A model generated the notes under the pieces. It worked only from the letters and a program-made list of their open reading frames with translations. It had not been told where the DNA came from and did not search any database. A DNA stretch of 29,500 nucleotides from a virus: IMG/VR virus record IMGVR_UViG_3300027279_000008, positions 1 to 29,500 of that record; one strand, written 5' to 3'. Positions 1 to 6,969 of the stretch are shown here, in pieces (within the stretch, counting starts at the first letter, position 1; each line of letters begins with the position of its first letter). Made by a program: the position numbers and the translations under genes.

Positions 1-37
1 TGGAAAAATTTGTGCATATAATGCACACAAATTTCCA
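1..37. repeat. Long imperfect palindrome, copy L1
   Basis: The left arm begins TGGAAA and runs to TGTGCAT. The right arm mirrors it from ATGCAC to TTTCCA, around a 3-nt centre at 18-20. As a hairpin it gives about 17 pairs with two offset 2-nt bulges: AA in the left arm and AC in the right arm. A further copy lies at 112-148, and copies in the reverse orientation lie at 10455-10491 and 10564-10600. The copy at 29381-29417 is this same element seen again through the terminal redundancy. It follows the last late gene, so it could terminate that transcript, bind a protein, or both. Confidence 0.85.
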
Positions 38-70
38 TATAGTAAAAAGAGTTAGGGGCGCCTCATTACT

Positions 71-88
71 TTGATTATTTCTAATCAA
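71..88. repeat. Short inverted repeat
   Basis: TTGATTA (71-77) and TAATCAA (82-88) are perfect inverted repeats separated by TTTC. It sits midway between the two long palindromes. Seven A/T-rich pairs make a weak hairpin, so a protein-binding site is as likely as an RNA structure. Confidence 0.45.
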
Positions 89-111
89 GTGATTGTAGCC
101 TTGTAAATATA

Positions 112-148
112 TGGAAAAATTTGTGCAGCCTATGCACAAAAATTTCCA
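112..148. repeat. Long imperfect palindrome, copy L2
   Basis: Same element as at 1-37, starting 111 bp later. TGGAAA/TTTCCA and TTTGTGCA/TGCACAAA are conserved; the centre is changed (GCC in place of the A/T centre) and an AA·AA mismatch replaces the bulges. Its right flank, CAACTAATTTTTTAA, matches the reverse complement of the left flanks of the copies at 10455 and 10564, so the homology extends beyond the palindrome. Confidence 0.85.
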
Positions 149-174
149 ACTAATTTTTTAAAAAAATATTCAGT

Positions 175-188
175 CTATTTCTTTGGCC
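175..188. repeat. 14-bp sequence shared by both control regions
   Basis: CTATTTCTTTGGCC occurs here and at 10613-10626. In each case it lies just downstream of a pair of long palindromes and upstream of a TATAAT promoter. The match suggests the two control regions share common ancestry or a common binding site. Confidence 0.55.
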
Positions 189-318
189 ACTTGGAAATTT
201 TAGAACATAAGGACATAATTTTTCCTATTGATTTTTTTCTTTTATATATATCACAAAAAGATTAAAAAATAAGCCGTTACTACTTTTACTATTAATTGAA
301 TACCTAAAAGTATTAGAC

Positions 319-361
319 TGAAAAAAAATTTTTTTTCAATGCACTTTTTTATTAAAAAGTG
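319..361. promoter_or_regulatory. Two adjacent palindromes abutting a promoter
   Basis: Bases 319-338 read TGAAAAAAAATTTTTTTTCA, a perfect 20-bp palindrome. Bases 342-349 (CACTTTTT) pair with 354-361 (AAAAAGTG) across a 4-base centre. Both lie immediately upstream of the -35 element at 363. A8/T8 tracts are intrinsically bent, so this could be an upstream activating or operator region. It is also a possible bidirectional terminator for transcripts entering from the left. Confidence 0.5.
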
Positions 362-362
362 A

Positions 363-391
363 TGTACAAAATAAAAAAAAATGACTATAAT
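363..391 (+). promoter_or_regulatory. Promoter for the structured RNA
   Basis: The -35 is TGTACA (363-368; 4 of 6 matches to TTGACA). The -10 is a perfect TATAAT (386-391), and the spacer is exactly 17 bp. Initiation would fall about 398-400, only 2-4 nt before the first base (402) of the long closing helix of the downstream RNA. The agreement between promoter position and structure start supports both calls. Confidence 0.7.
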
Positions 392-397
392 AATAAT

Positions 398-575
398 ATA
401 TGAAGTGGATGTTCGAGGTAAAAAAAGGAATAGAGAAGGAAAAAAAGAAAATAGCTCGACTAAAAGACTGTCCTAATAAACTTATAAGCTTATTAGGAGT
501 TAAAAAGACTCCACAAATGCGGGCTATTTTCCATCCTCCTCTATTCCTCAACCTCGAACGCCCGCTTCTTTTTTC
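398..575 (+). ncRNA. Putative structured phage RNA, ~175 nt
   Basis: The RNA is inferred from base pairing read by hand. P1 joins 402-419 to 551-568: 18 positions with one A·C mismatch and two G·U pairs. P2 joins 426-435 to 539-548 (10 pairs) and continues after an A·C mismatch with 437-440/534-537. P3 joins 447-458 to 520-531 (12 pairs). The two internal loops between P1/P2 and P2/P3 are the same: six A (420-425 and 441-446) opposite CA (549-550 and 532-533). The apical domain holds a hairpin, 472-479 with 490-497, extended by 467-469/498-500. A U-run (569-574) follows P1 directly and acts as terminator. No known family was recognised. Phage packaging RNA, a 6S-like decoy or an anti-defence RNA are possibilities, not conclusions. 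A reading frame on the same bases has no ribosome binding site. Confidence 0.7.
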
Positions 576-582
576 TCTTTTT
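551..582 (+). terminator. Intrinsic terminator of the structured RNA
   Basis: The 3' strand of helix P1 (551-568), GC-rich at its base, is followed by TTTTTTCTCTTTTT. The whole long hairpin therefore doubles as a rho-independent terminator, giving an RNA whose 5' and 3' ends are paired together. Confidence 0.65.
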
Positions 583-627
583 GATTTAAACTTTTTTTTA
601 GTAAAAGAGAAAAGTTATGCCAATTTT

Positions 628-657
628 TTGCAAATTTGTACAAAATAACAGTACTAT
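628..657 (+). promoter_or_regulatory. Possible promoter for the replication gene
   Basis: TTGCAA (628-633, 4/6) and TACTAT (652-657, 4/6) are separated by 18 bp. Initiation would fall near 664, just before the AGGAGGT ribosome binding site at 667-673. The 12-mer TGTACAAAATAA at 637-648 also occurs at 363-374 over the -35 of the RNA promoter, so both may share a regulator. The match is weak; read-through from the RNA promoter is the alternative. Confidence 0.35.
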
Positions 658-678
658 TAATACCATAGGAGGTAATAC

Positions 679-3600
679 ATGATTAAAGCTTCACAAATTC
701 AATTTAATGTATACTCAAATAAAAGTGTATTAAAGCCTATAAGGCAAATGTCCTTACAGGAATTTATTTATCTACATAAAAAATTACAAGATCCATTCAT
801 TGATGAGGATACTCCACAAATTCTTATTAATATATTAAGAGATTTAAAAGTAAGTAATCAAGTTATTGAACAAATATTCAAAATAGCAAGTTCTAGATCT
901 TTCTTATTAAAAGAACGAATTGAACTTAAAAAAGATCTTCCAGCTATTATTGCTTCTACATTAAATGATCGAACTGTTCCAATGGATCAATGTGTATATA
1001 GTGGCTACATTATTATTGACATTGATTATAGTGGCCCAACTAAAAAAGAAGATTTAGGAGAGGAAGAGGCTACTAATATAAAATCTTGTCTAAAATCTTT
1101 TCAGTCTCTTTTACAAGAATATTTATCAGAAGATGAGTATAAGGCTTTATTAATTTCTTTTATAAGTCCAACTGGCACAGGATTAAAATTATTATTTGCT
1201 GCTGACTTTGAAGAAAATAAATACAATCCTGAATTAGTGCAAGCTTTTTATAAAAATTTAGAAAAGGCCATTCTTTTATGGAAAACTAAAAATAATATTC
1301 CTTTTGATTTTTCAATTGATATAGCCACTAAAAATATCAATAGATTATGTTTTATTTTATTTACAGATGGTATTGAATTACATAATTATGAAATAATTAA
1401 TAAAGAGTATTATTTTGACATTAAGCCACTTAAAATGAATGTTTATAAAAACTTAATTGAAAAATCACAAATTTTAACTTATGAAGAACAAAAAGAATTA
1501 AAGGAAATTGAAGATAGAAGCCTAAGAAGATTACAAGAATTTTATATATTAGCCTCTAAAAGATTTCCTAATAGATTAAGTTTTGAGAGAGGCAATAGAA
1601 ATAATTCAATTTATTTTTATTCAATCTTAGTTTATTCTTATGATAAAATACATAACAAAAGGCCTACTCCAATTGAGGAAGTAGTAGAAATTTGTACACA
1701 AATCATGGAAAGAATTGGAAGTTTAGACCATACATTAAGAGATGATGAAATTAAACGAACAGTTGAAAGTGCTAAAAATTCTGTTGAACGTTATGGAATA
1801 CTTCATGAAGATATTCGAGATTTCTGTAAGGGATATAAGCCAATGAGGACTAATTCTGTAGAAATAAAATTAGATACAATTGAAACTAAAAATGGATATA
1901 TTTTCTTAAAATACAATAGTATTGAAGAATTCCAAGATTTCTTAAATAAATTAGAATCTAAACTTAATAAAACAAATCTAAAAAAATTCATAAATAAAAT
2001 TTTATCTTTATATTTTGAAGAAGTGCCGCATATTTGTGTAGAAGATAATTCAGTTTATACTTATTATAAAGTTGAAGGAGCTTTTTGTATTCCATATAAT
2101 GACCCAAGAACATTGAGATTTCAATCTACAAAAGCTGAAGCTATAAAAATGAATATCCTTAAGTATATTGAAAATAGAATATTTTTTGAAAATATGCCTG
2201 AGGACGAGGCCGAAACAGCTTGTGAAGTTTTTAAAGAATTTATTATTGAATATTTAACTCCTCAAAAGATTAAAGATTACTTATCTTCCAGTCGCTGGAT
2301 TAAAGAAATTCCATCAGATAAGTTATTACATTGTTTTACAAATGTCAATACACATACACATTTTTATCCATTAACAAAAGAATATTTTATTGTTGTATCA
2401 GAAAAAGATAAAACAATACAATTAAAACATTATACTGAATTTGAAGAGCGACTTATTTTATCTCAAAAAAGAACATTTCCTTTTGAATATATTACAAGAA
2501 ATTTATCTGAAGATTCAAAAAAAACATATATGAATAAAATAAAAGAAATTATACAAAATATAAATTCTAATAAAATCTCATTAGATGATTTAAAAAACAA
2601 TACCTATCAAGGGAAATTAGCTTCTTTATTATTCTTTGGAGAACTTAATCCTGACAATAAAGAATTTGAACAAATTTTAAAATTTCTTGGATTTAGTGCC
2701 TGCCCATCCACTACTCTTCCTAACAAATTGATTATATTTAAAGATATTGCCTCTACAATTCATGATGGAGCCCAAGGAGGAACTGGAAAATCTACATTTA
2801 TTAAGATTTTTTATGAGCCTTATATTCCATTTTCTCCATTAAATTCGATATCTCCAAAAGGCTTTCCATTAAGTAATTTAAAAACAGAAGATATGGCTTG
2901 GATTGGATTAGATACAACAGAATCTACAAATGCTATTTTTCCATTGATTAAAAATATAGAGAGTAATGAGCCTATATTTAAAGAAGAAAAATTTAAAAAT
3001 CAAGAAGTGATTAGTTTAGAAGAAAATCCAAAAAGAGTAATTCTTATTGGGAATCACGAATTACAATTACCAATGGATTCTACAATTTCGAGAAAAATTG
3101 TTGTAGTAGAAGTTTTTGGATTATTAAGAAAATATCATTCACAATTTTCTGAATTTAAAAATTTAAAAAATACATATACTTTAAAAGTTTTATCTGTTGA
3201 GGAGTGGCTTAAAGGATTTACTTTCTTCTTTTCTTCAATAAAATATTTTCTTAATAATATTGAGGAGTATAAAGGAAATGGAATTAATGAATTACTACAG
3301 CCTATGAGTAGAACATTAATTCAAACTAATATTAAGCATTCTAAAGGATTTATAAGTCTAAAAAGAGCTGAAGAAAAGAAAATTTTAGAACTTATTCCTC
3401 ACATAAAAGCTTTGATTTATGAAAAATATAATTTTAATAAAGAAAATGCTAAAGCTATTAGCCAAAATAAAATTGAAGCCGACATAGTTCCAACTAATTT
3501 TTCTCTTTCAAATATGATTTTAATCATTAAAGAAATGGCTAAAAAACGATCTGAAGGCCTAATGTTTTTAGGACAAGATGAAATCTATATAGAGGCTATA

Positions 3601-4572
3601 AAAGAATTTTTACAAGATCCTTTAAAGAAATTAAAAAATTATACCTCAAGTGATATTTTATCTAAATTAAAAGAAGAAGATCAACAAATTGAAAGAGAAC
3701 TAAGTGTATTACAATCAAATAAAGGAGAAGGATGGGCCACTTCACTTGAAGAAAAATTATTCTTAGAAGCTGGAGCCATAAAAGAAGGCAATTCAACATA
3801 CTACTTTGATTTTCCAATTTATTCAAGATTAAAAATATTAGTATCAGCATTTTCCGAATATTTTGAACATGACACTTATGTATTTGATGAATTATTAAGA
3901 TCCAACTCTGGACGATCTGAATCTCGTTTTATTACATTGATGTTATATCTATATGGAAAAAAACATAAATTAAATATTTTAAACAAAGAAGAAAAAGGAA
4001 AAATCATATATAAATTTATAAGTGAATTCATCAAAAGCTTCTGGCCAACTGTTTTAGAGTCTAAAGAAAGAAGACAATTCTTTATGGCTTATTTATTAAA
4101 AAATTTTGATTTAGATTATTTGGAACGATATTTAGATTTAATTAAAAATTTAATTCATCCTTCTGGCCAACAAACTAAGGAAGAGCTTCCTGAATCTATT
4201 AAAAAAGAATTAGAAGACTTAGAAAAATTTTTTACCAATGATATAAATAATGAGAAAAAAGAGAGCCTCTTAATTACAAAAGAGCCTATAGAACAAAAAA
4301 ATGAATTTAGTGCGTCTTCAATTAATGATAAAATAGAAATCAAAGAAGAAAGAACTTTTCTACTAAAAGAGACTCCAGATGAAGAAGCCAAAAAAAAAGG
4401 AGTCTTAACTGATAAAGAAATAGAACAAATTCTTCAAGAAATTGAGGAAAAGAAGAAAAAGAGAAAAATGAGAATTGTAAAAAGAGTACGAGACCCAGAA
4501 ACAGGAAAAGTAATAGAAACAATAGTTTTGGATGAATTAGATTGGAAATATAATAAAGATTCAAATTCATAA
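679..4572 (+). CDS. Primase-polymerase/SF3 helicase replication protein
   Basis: This 1297-residue protein probably primes and unwinds phage DNA. The N-terminal third resembles the VirE_N/BT4734-like archaeo-eukaryotic primase family: IIIDID at 111-116, SPTGTG at 163-168, and a DIATKNINRLCF stretch at 214-225. A P-loop GGTGKST lies at 700-706. About 95 residues further on, a motif resembling SF3 motif C (ILIGNHE) is followed by a DSTISRK arginine-finger-like segment, as in D5/SF3 helicases. The charged C-terminal tail (about 1200-1297) is rich in Lys and Glu. AGGAGGT six bases before the ATG fixes the start. No separate DNA polymerase, ligase or clamp gene is visible, so this is the core replication factor. 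At nearly 1300 residues it is long for a phage PrimPol-helicase. Domain assignments are by motif only. Confidence 0.82.
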   Translation: MIKASQIQFNVYSNKSVLKPIRQMSLQEFIYLHKKLQDPFIDEDTPQILINILRDLKVSNQVIEQIFKIASSRSFLLKERIELKKDLPAIIASTLNDRTVPMDQCVYSGYIIIDIDYSGPTKKEDLGEEEATNIKSCLKSFQSLLQEYLSEDEYKALLISFISPTGTGLKLLFAADFEENKYNPELVQAFYKNLEKAILLWKTKNNIPFDFSIDIATKNINRLCFILFTDGIELHNYEIINKEYYFDIKPLKMNVYKNLIEKSQILTYEEQKELKEIEDRSLRRLQEFYILASKRFPNRLSFERGNRNNSIYFYSILVYSYDKIHNKRPTPIEEVVEICTQIMERIGSLDHTLRDDEIKRTVESAKNSVERYGILHEDIRDFCKGYKPMRTNSVEIKLDTIETKNGYIFLKYNSIEEFQDFLNKLESKLNKTNLKKFINKILSLYFEEVPHICVEDNSVYTYYKVEGAFCIPYNDPRTLRFQSTKAEAIKMNILKYIENRIFFENMPEDEAETACEVFKEFIIEYLTPQKIKDYLSSSRWIKEIPSDKLLHCFTNVNTHTHFYPLTKEYFIVVSEKDKTIQLKHYTEFEERLILSQKRTFPFEYITRNLSEDSKKTYMNKIKEIIQNINSNKISLDDLKNNTYQGKLASLLFFGELNPDNKEFEQILKFLGFSACPSTTLPNKLIIFKDIASTIHDGAQGGTGKSTFIKIFYEPYIPFSPLNSISPKGFPLSNLKTEDMAWIGLDTTESTNAIFPLIKNIESNEPIFKEEKFKNQEVISLEENPKRVILIGNHELQLPMDSTISRKIVVVEVFGLLRKYHSQFSEFKNLKNTYTLKVLSVEEWLKGFTFFFSSIKYFLNNIEEYKGNGINELLQPMSRTLIQTNIKHSKGFISLKRAEEKKILELIPHIKALIYEKYNFNKENAKAISQNKIEADIVPTNFSLSNMILIIKEMAKKRSEGLMFLGQDEIYIEAIKEFLQDPLKKLKNYTSSDILSKLKEEDQQIERELSVLQSNKGEGWATSLEEKLFLEAGAIKEGNSTYYFDFPIYSRLKILVSAFSEYFEHDTYVFDELLRSNSGRSESRFITLMLYLYGKKHKLNILNKEEKGKIIYKFISEFIKSFWPTVLESKERRQFFMAYLLKNFDLDYLERYLDLIKNLIHPSGQQTKEELPESIKKELEDLEKFFTNDINNEKKESLLITKEPIEQKNEFSASSINDKIEIKEERTFLLKETPDEEAKKKGVLTDKEIEQILQEIEEKKKKRKMRIVKRVRDPETGKVIETIVLDELDWKYNKDSNS

Positions 4573-4606
4573 TAAAAATGTACTAATTAATAAAAAGGAG
4601 ATAACT

Positions 4607-4867
4607 ATGGATACAAAACAAATCAATTTAGAAGAGCTGAATACAATTGTAGAAGAACTTGAAAGTAGGCCAAAACACCAAACAGAGTTTAGCAAAGAAG
4701 ATATTAAACTGTATTGTGAGATCTTAAAAGCCGCCTTACATTTTGATTCTTCTCCATTAAATATAGAATTACTTCCTAAATTAGAGGAGTCTTATTTGAA
4801 TTTTTCTCAAAGAGTATTTAGGCATTATAAAATTCGTTTCTATGGAACTATTTTTGAGCGTGAATAA
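4607..4867 (+). CDS. Hypothetical protein, 86 aa
   Basis: AAAAGGAG seven bases upstream makes the ATG convincing, and the gene sits 34 bp after the replication gene in the same direction. The protein is acidic at the N-terminus (about 1-30) with a more basic, aromatic C-terminus (RVFRHYKIRFYG). There are no membrane segments, signal peptide or recognised motif. As part of the early operon it may act on replication or host takeover, but nothing in the sequence says so. Confidence 0.72.
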   Translation: MDTKQINLEELNTIVEELESRPKHQTEFSKEDIKLYCEILKAALHFDSSPLNIELLPKLEESYLNFSQRVFRHYKIRFYGTIFERE

Positions 4868-4881
4868 ACAGGAGAATCATT

Positions 4882-5058
4882 ATGGCGGCCGCTTCACAAA
4901 ATAAATATATTTGTATCAAAACAAAGTATGTTAAGAGAGACTCGAGGCAGCCTTATCAAAAGACTTTATGCCTCTCATCTTATACAAATGATAAAAAAAT
5001 AGATCTCTCAGCTTTTTATCCTTCTAGTAAAAAATCTAAAAAAAGGAGAACAATATGA
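4882..5058 (+). CDS. Small basic hypothetical protein, 58 aa
   Basis: An unbroken 58-codon frame runs from an ATG preceded by CAGGAG at a 7-8 base spacing. Its TGA overlaps the next gene's ATG (ATGA), which supports translational coupling. The protein starts MAAAS, ends KKSKKRRTI, and has many Lys/Arg plus two Cys (residues 11 and 30), so it may bind nucleic acid. The first codons are unusually GC-rich and include GCGGCCGC. It was found by reading the 187-bp gap between its neighbours. No family recognised. Confidence 0.68.
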   Translation: MAAASQNKYICIKTKYVKRDSRQPYQKTLCLSSYTNDKKIDLSAFYPSSKKSKKRRTI

Positions 5059-5270
5059 TTACAACAGTAAACGAATTACAAGTAAAAAGACTTAACGAAT
5101 GGTACGAAAATCTGTCATTTAGCCAAAAGCGAGAATTTTTAAAACACTGGAGAGAGGCCTTTGCGAAAGCTCCAAATGGCGACTACTCTATGATTATAGA
5201 ATTCATGGACGCTTATTTATTAGAAAAATTTGTAAATGGAGAATTAGATTATATTAAAGGAATAAAATAA
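5055..5270 (+). CDS. Hypothetical protein, 71 aa
   Basis: The start overlaps the preceding stop by four bases and follows an AAAAGGAG site. The product is a small, probably helical protein with Trp and aromatic residues in the first half (NEWYENLSFSQKREFLKHW) and an acidic second half. No motif, membrane segment or signal is visible. Its place among small early genes suggests an accessory role; function unknown. Confidence 0.72.
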   Translation: MITTVNELQVKRLNEWYENLSFSQKREFLKHWREAFAKAPNGDYSMIIEFMDAYLLEKFVNGELDYIKGIK

Positions 5271-5279
5271 GGAGCTTCT

Positions 5280-5471
5280 ATGAAATATAAGCGATTAGGA
5301 TATAGGCATGATCTTAAAGAACAAGAAGAACTCTATGATGAAGTAATGGAAGAAATAGGACATCAAATAGATGTCCGTCTTCCTTCTTTTAATGAGAAAA
5401 AAGTTAAAAAGAATAAAAAACAGAAAAAACATAAGAATCCTAATATAAAGGAGGAACATAATGATTTTTAG
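5280..5471 (+). CDS. Lysine-rich hypothetical protein, 63 aa
   Basis: AAGGAG lies five bases before the ATG and the gene follows its neighbour after 9 bp. The N-terminal half is mixed charge; residues 40-57 are almost all Lys, Asn, Gln and His, giving a disordered polybasic tail of the kind that contacts DNA or RNA. The 3' end overlaps the kinase-like gene by 11 bases and carries that gene's ribosome binding site, so the C-terminal residues are constrained by it. Function unknown. Confidence 0.65.
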   Translation: MKYKRLGYRHDLKEQEELYDEVMEEIGHQIDVRLPSFNEKKVKKNKKQKKHKNPNIKEEHNDF

Positions 5472-6144
5472 AAAAAAGGAAATCCGTAAAATTAAAATCA
5501 TTTGTGATAAAAAATGTGTAGATAGAGAATTAAACGATTACTCTTTATTATTTTACTCAGACTTGATAAATACATTGTATGGAAAACGAAAATATTTATA
5601 TTTATGGGACAAGTCTTTGAAAATTCCTGAAGTACATCCTACTTTTAAAGATAAAATTGAAATTTGTAATGAATTATTATTTGAAGAACTTCCAGATTTT
5701 CTTTTTGAAGAGCTTAAATTAAAAAAAGTTATAATTTTAGAAGGGCCAAATAAAGTAGGAAAGACTACAATAATCCATAAACTAAAAAATAAGAAAATTT
5801 TTAATCCAAATATTTTGTTTAGATCTCATACATTACGAAAAAATCCTAAATTTTATCCATTATCTCATTATGTAAGCGAACAAATCTTTGATTATGCTTT
5901 GGCCTATAATGACTTAACTTTATTAGATCGTATTGGATATTTTTCTTCTATGGCATATAGGCCTATGCATAGAAGGAATGAATATTTTCAAATATTGGAA
6001 AAAGTCAAAAATCATATTTATGTATTATTGCCATACAATTATTTAGAGGCTTATCCAGAAAATGAGGAACTCTATAAAGAATATAAATATTTAGCTGAAA
6101 GAATGAATCTACGAGTTATAGACAAATATGCAATTAAATCATAA
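5461..6144 (+). CDS. P-loop nucleotide kinase-like protein (thymidylate kinase-like)
   Basis: The 227-residue protein has a P-loop at 94-103 (EGPNKVGKTT) and an LLDRIGYFSS segment with Asp156-Arg157. These correspond to the nucleotide-binding loop and DR/S region of thymidylate or deoxynucleoside monophosphate kinases. It would phosphorylate a nucleotide to supply DNA synthesis. The usual lid arginines are not clear, so substrate is unassigned and 5'-end (polynucleotide) kinase activity is an alternative. In family members the P-loop is close to the N-terminus; here about 93 residues precede it. That extension is real, because AAGGAGG precedes this ATG at the right distance. It has no recognised fold. 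Confidence 0.62.
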   Translation: MIFRKKEIRKIKIICDKKCVDRELNDYSLLFYSDLINTLYGKRKYLYLWDKSLKIPEVHPTFKDKIEICNELLFEELPDFLFEELKLKKVIILEGPNKVGKTTIIHKLKNKKIFNPNILFRSHTLRKNPKFYPLSHYVSEQIFDYALAYNDLTLLDRIGYFSSMAYRPMHRRNEYFQILEKVKNHIYVLLPYNYLEAYPENEELYKEYKYLAERMNLRVIDKYAIKS

Positions 6145-6235
6145 AAAAGGAGAAAATTTATATGTTTGATAATATTTTAGCGCTTATAGGCTAAACTATG
6201 AAGTTCTAATAAAACTATAATAAAAGGAGTTGCTT

Positions 6236-6580
6236 ATGAATAAAATTTACATTAAGATTACAGTTTACAAAAACTTAGACACCTTGATTAAACTAATCAA
6301 AGAAAGATTAGACGAGGATAACGTGCCACAAAAGATTAGAACTTTTGAGGCCTTAAAACATCTACTTAAAATGACTTTAAATTTAAATGTGCGGCAAGTA
6401 AGTGTAGTAAAGAAGGAAGGAACTAAAGATTATACTGCTTTTTGTAGAGTTGAAAACTCTTCTCCATTTATTTACATAATAGATCCGTATGTAGTTAAAA
6501 AAGTTCATTTTGGAGTTAGAGAAGAATCTACTGAAGATATTATAAAACAATATATGTATAGATCTAAAAGTAAAGTATAA
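6236..6580 (+). CDS. Hypothetical protein, 114 aa
   Basis: The start is placed at the ATG at 6236 because AAAAGGAG (6223-6229) is six bases upstream; a TTG at 6230 would overlap that site. The protein is soluble, with a helical N-terminal half and a second half rich in beta-prone residues (AFCRVENSSPFIYIIDPYVV) ending in a basic RSKSKV tail. No family recognised. A 10-codon minicistron and untranslated bases (6145-6235) separate it from the kinase-like gene. Confidence 0.7.
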   Translation: MNKIYIKITVYKNLDTLIKLIKERLDEDNVPQKIRTFEALKHLLKMTLNLNVRQVSVVKKEGTKDYTAFCRVENSSPFIYIIDPYVVKKVHFGVREESTEDIIKQYMYRSKSKV

Positions 6581-6600
6581 GCACAATAGAAGGAGCCACT

Positions 6601-6969
6601 ATGAGCCTAAAATTTGATATAATTAGGGATCAAGTGTATGATGGAGCCTTAGATGTATTTCTAAGGCCTACTCTTCAGCTTAAAATTTTACAAATGAATG
6701 ATATTAATAAAGCATTTAAGGAATTTACTCCTCAAGGATTCAGGCCTAAAAAGATTAAGTATTACAATGTTCTATATGAAAATGAAATTATAAATGTGAT
6801 ATGTTTTTCTTATTATAAGCACACGCTTAATCTTAGATTTATTTTATCTTATTATGCTTATGGACGAAAATTTCATATTCATTACGAAGGTTACAATACT
6901 GTAGAATTTTATAAGACTATTTTAAAGAGAATTAAAGGAAACTCAAAGTATGTGGAGGCCCTTGGATGA
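6601..6969 (+). CDS. Hypothetical protein, 122 aa
   Basis: AAGGAG is five bases before the ATG, and the stop overlaps the next start (ATGA). The sequence is rich in Tyr, Phe and Ile with alternating hydrophobic residues, suggesting a small beta-rich soluble domain. There is no signal peptide, P-loop or metal-binding cluster. It is translationally coupled to the following unknown gene, so the two may act together. Confidence 0.72.
   Translation: MSLKFDIIRDQVYDGALDVFLRPTLQLKILQMNDINKAFKEFTPQGFRPKKIKYYNVLYENEIINVICFSYYKHTLNLRFILSYYAYGRKFHIHYEGYNTVEFYKTILKRIKGNSKYVEALG

Larger units (their letters stand above)
1..678. other. Left control region, non-coding
   Basis: This 678-base stretch, continuous with 29354-29380 if the molecule is circular, has no convincing protein gene. 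It holds two copies of a long imperfect palindrome (1-37 and 112-148), a short hairpin (71-88), a perfect A8/T8 palindrome (319-338), an 8-bp hairpin (342-361), a promoter (363-391), a putative structured RNA (398-575) and a possible promoter for the replication gene (628-657). A GC-rich island, GGGGCGCC (55-62), stands out in otherwise AT-rich sequence. The density of symmetric elements next to the replication gene fits a combined origin and regulatory region, but no replication-origin function is demonstrated. Confidence 0.75.

Noticed and set aside
336-551. A 71-codon - strand frame across the structured RNA
   Set aside because: It is the complement of the same helices, hydrophobic only because of T-rich tracts, and no ribosome site or - strand neighbour supports it.
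398-575. Naming the RNA a phi29-type packaging RNA or a 6S RNA
   Set aside because: The phage has a standard two-domain TerL rather than a phi29-type ATPase, and the fold lacks the single large central bubble of 6S RNA. Only analogy is possible, so no family name is given.
400-648. An 82-codon + strand frame over the structured RNA
   Set aside because: Its ATG lies at the expected transcription start with no ribosome site, and the frame runs through the U-rich terminator. The base pairing explains the region better.
6192-6221. TAAACT-18-TATAAT resembling an internal promoter
   Set aside because: Initiation would fall inside or after the ribosome binding site of the gene at 6236, so it could not serve that gene.
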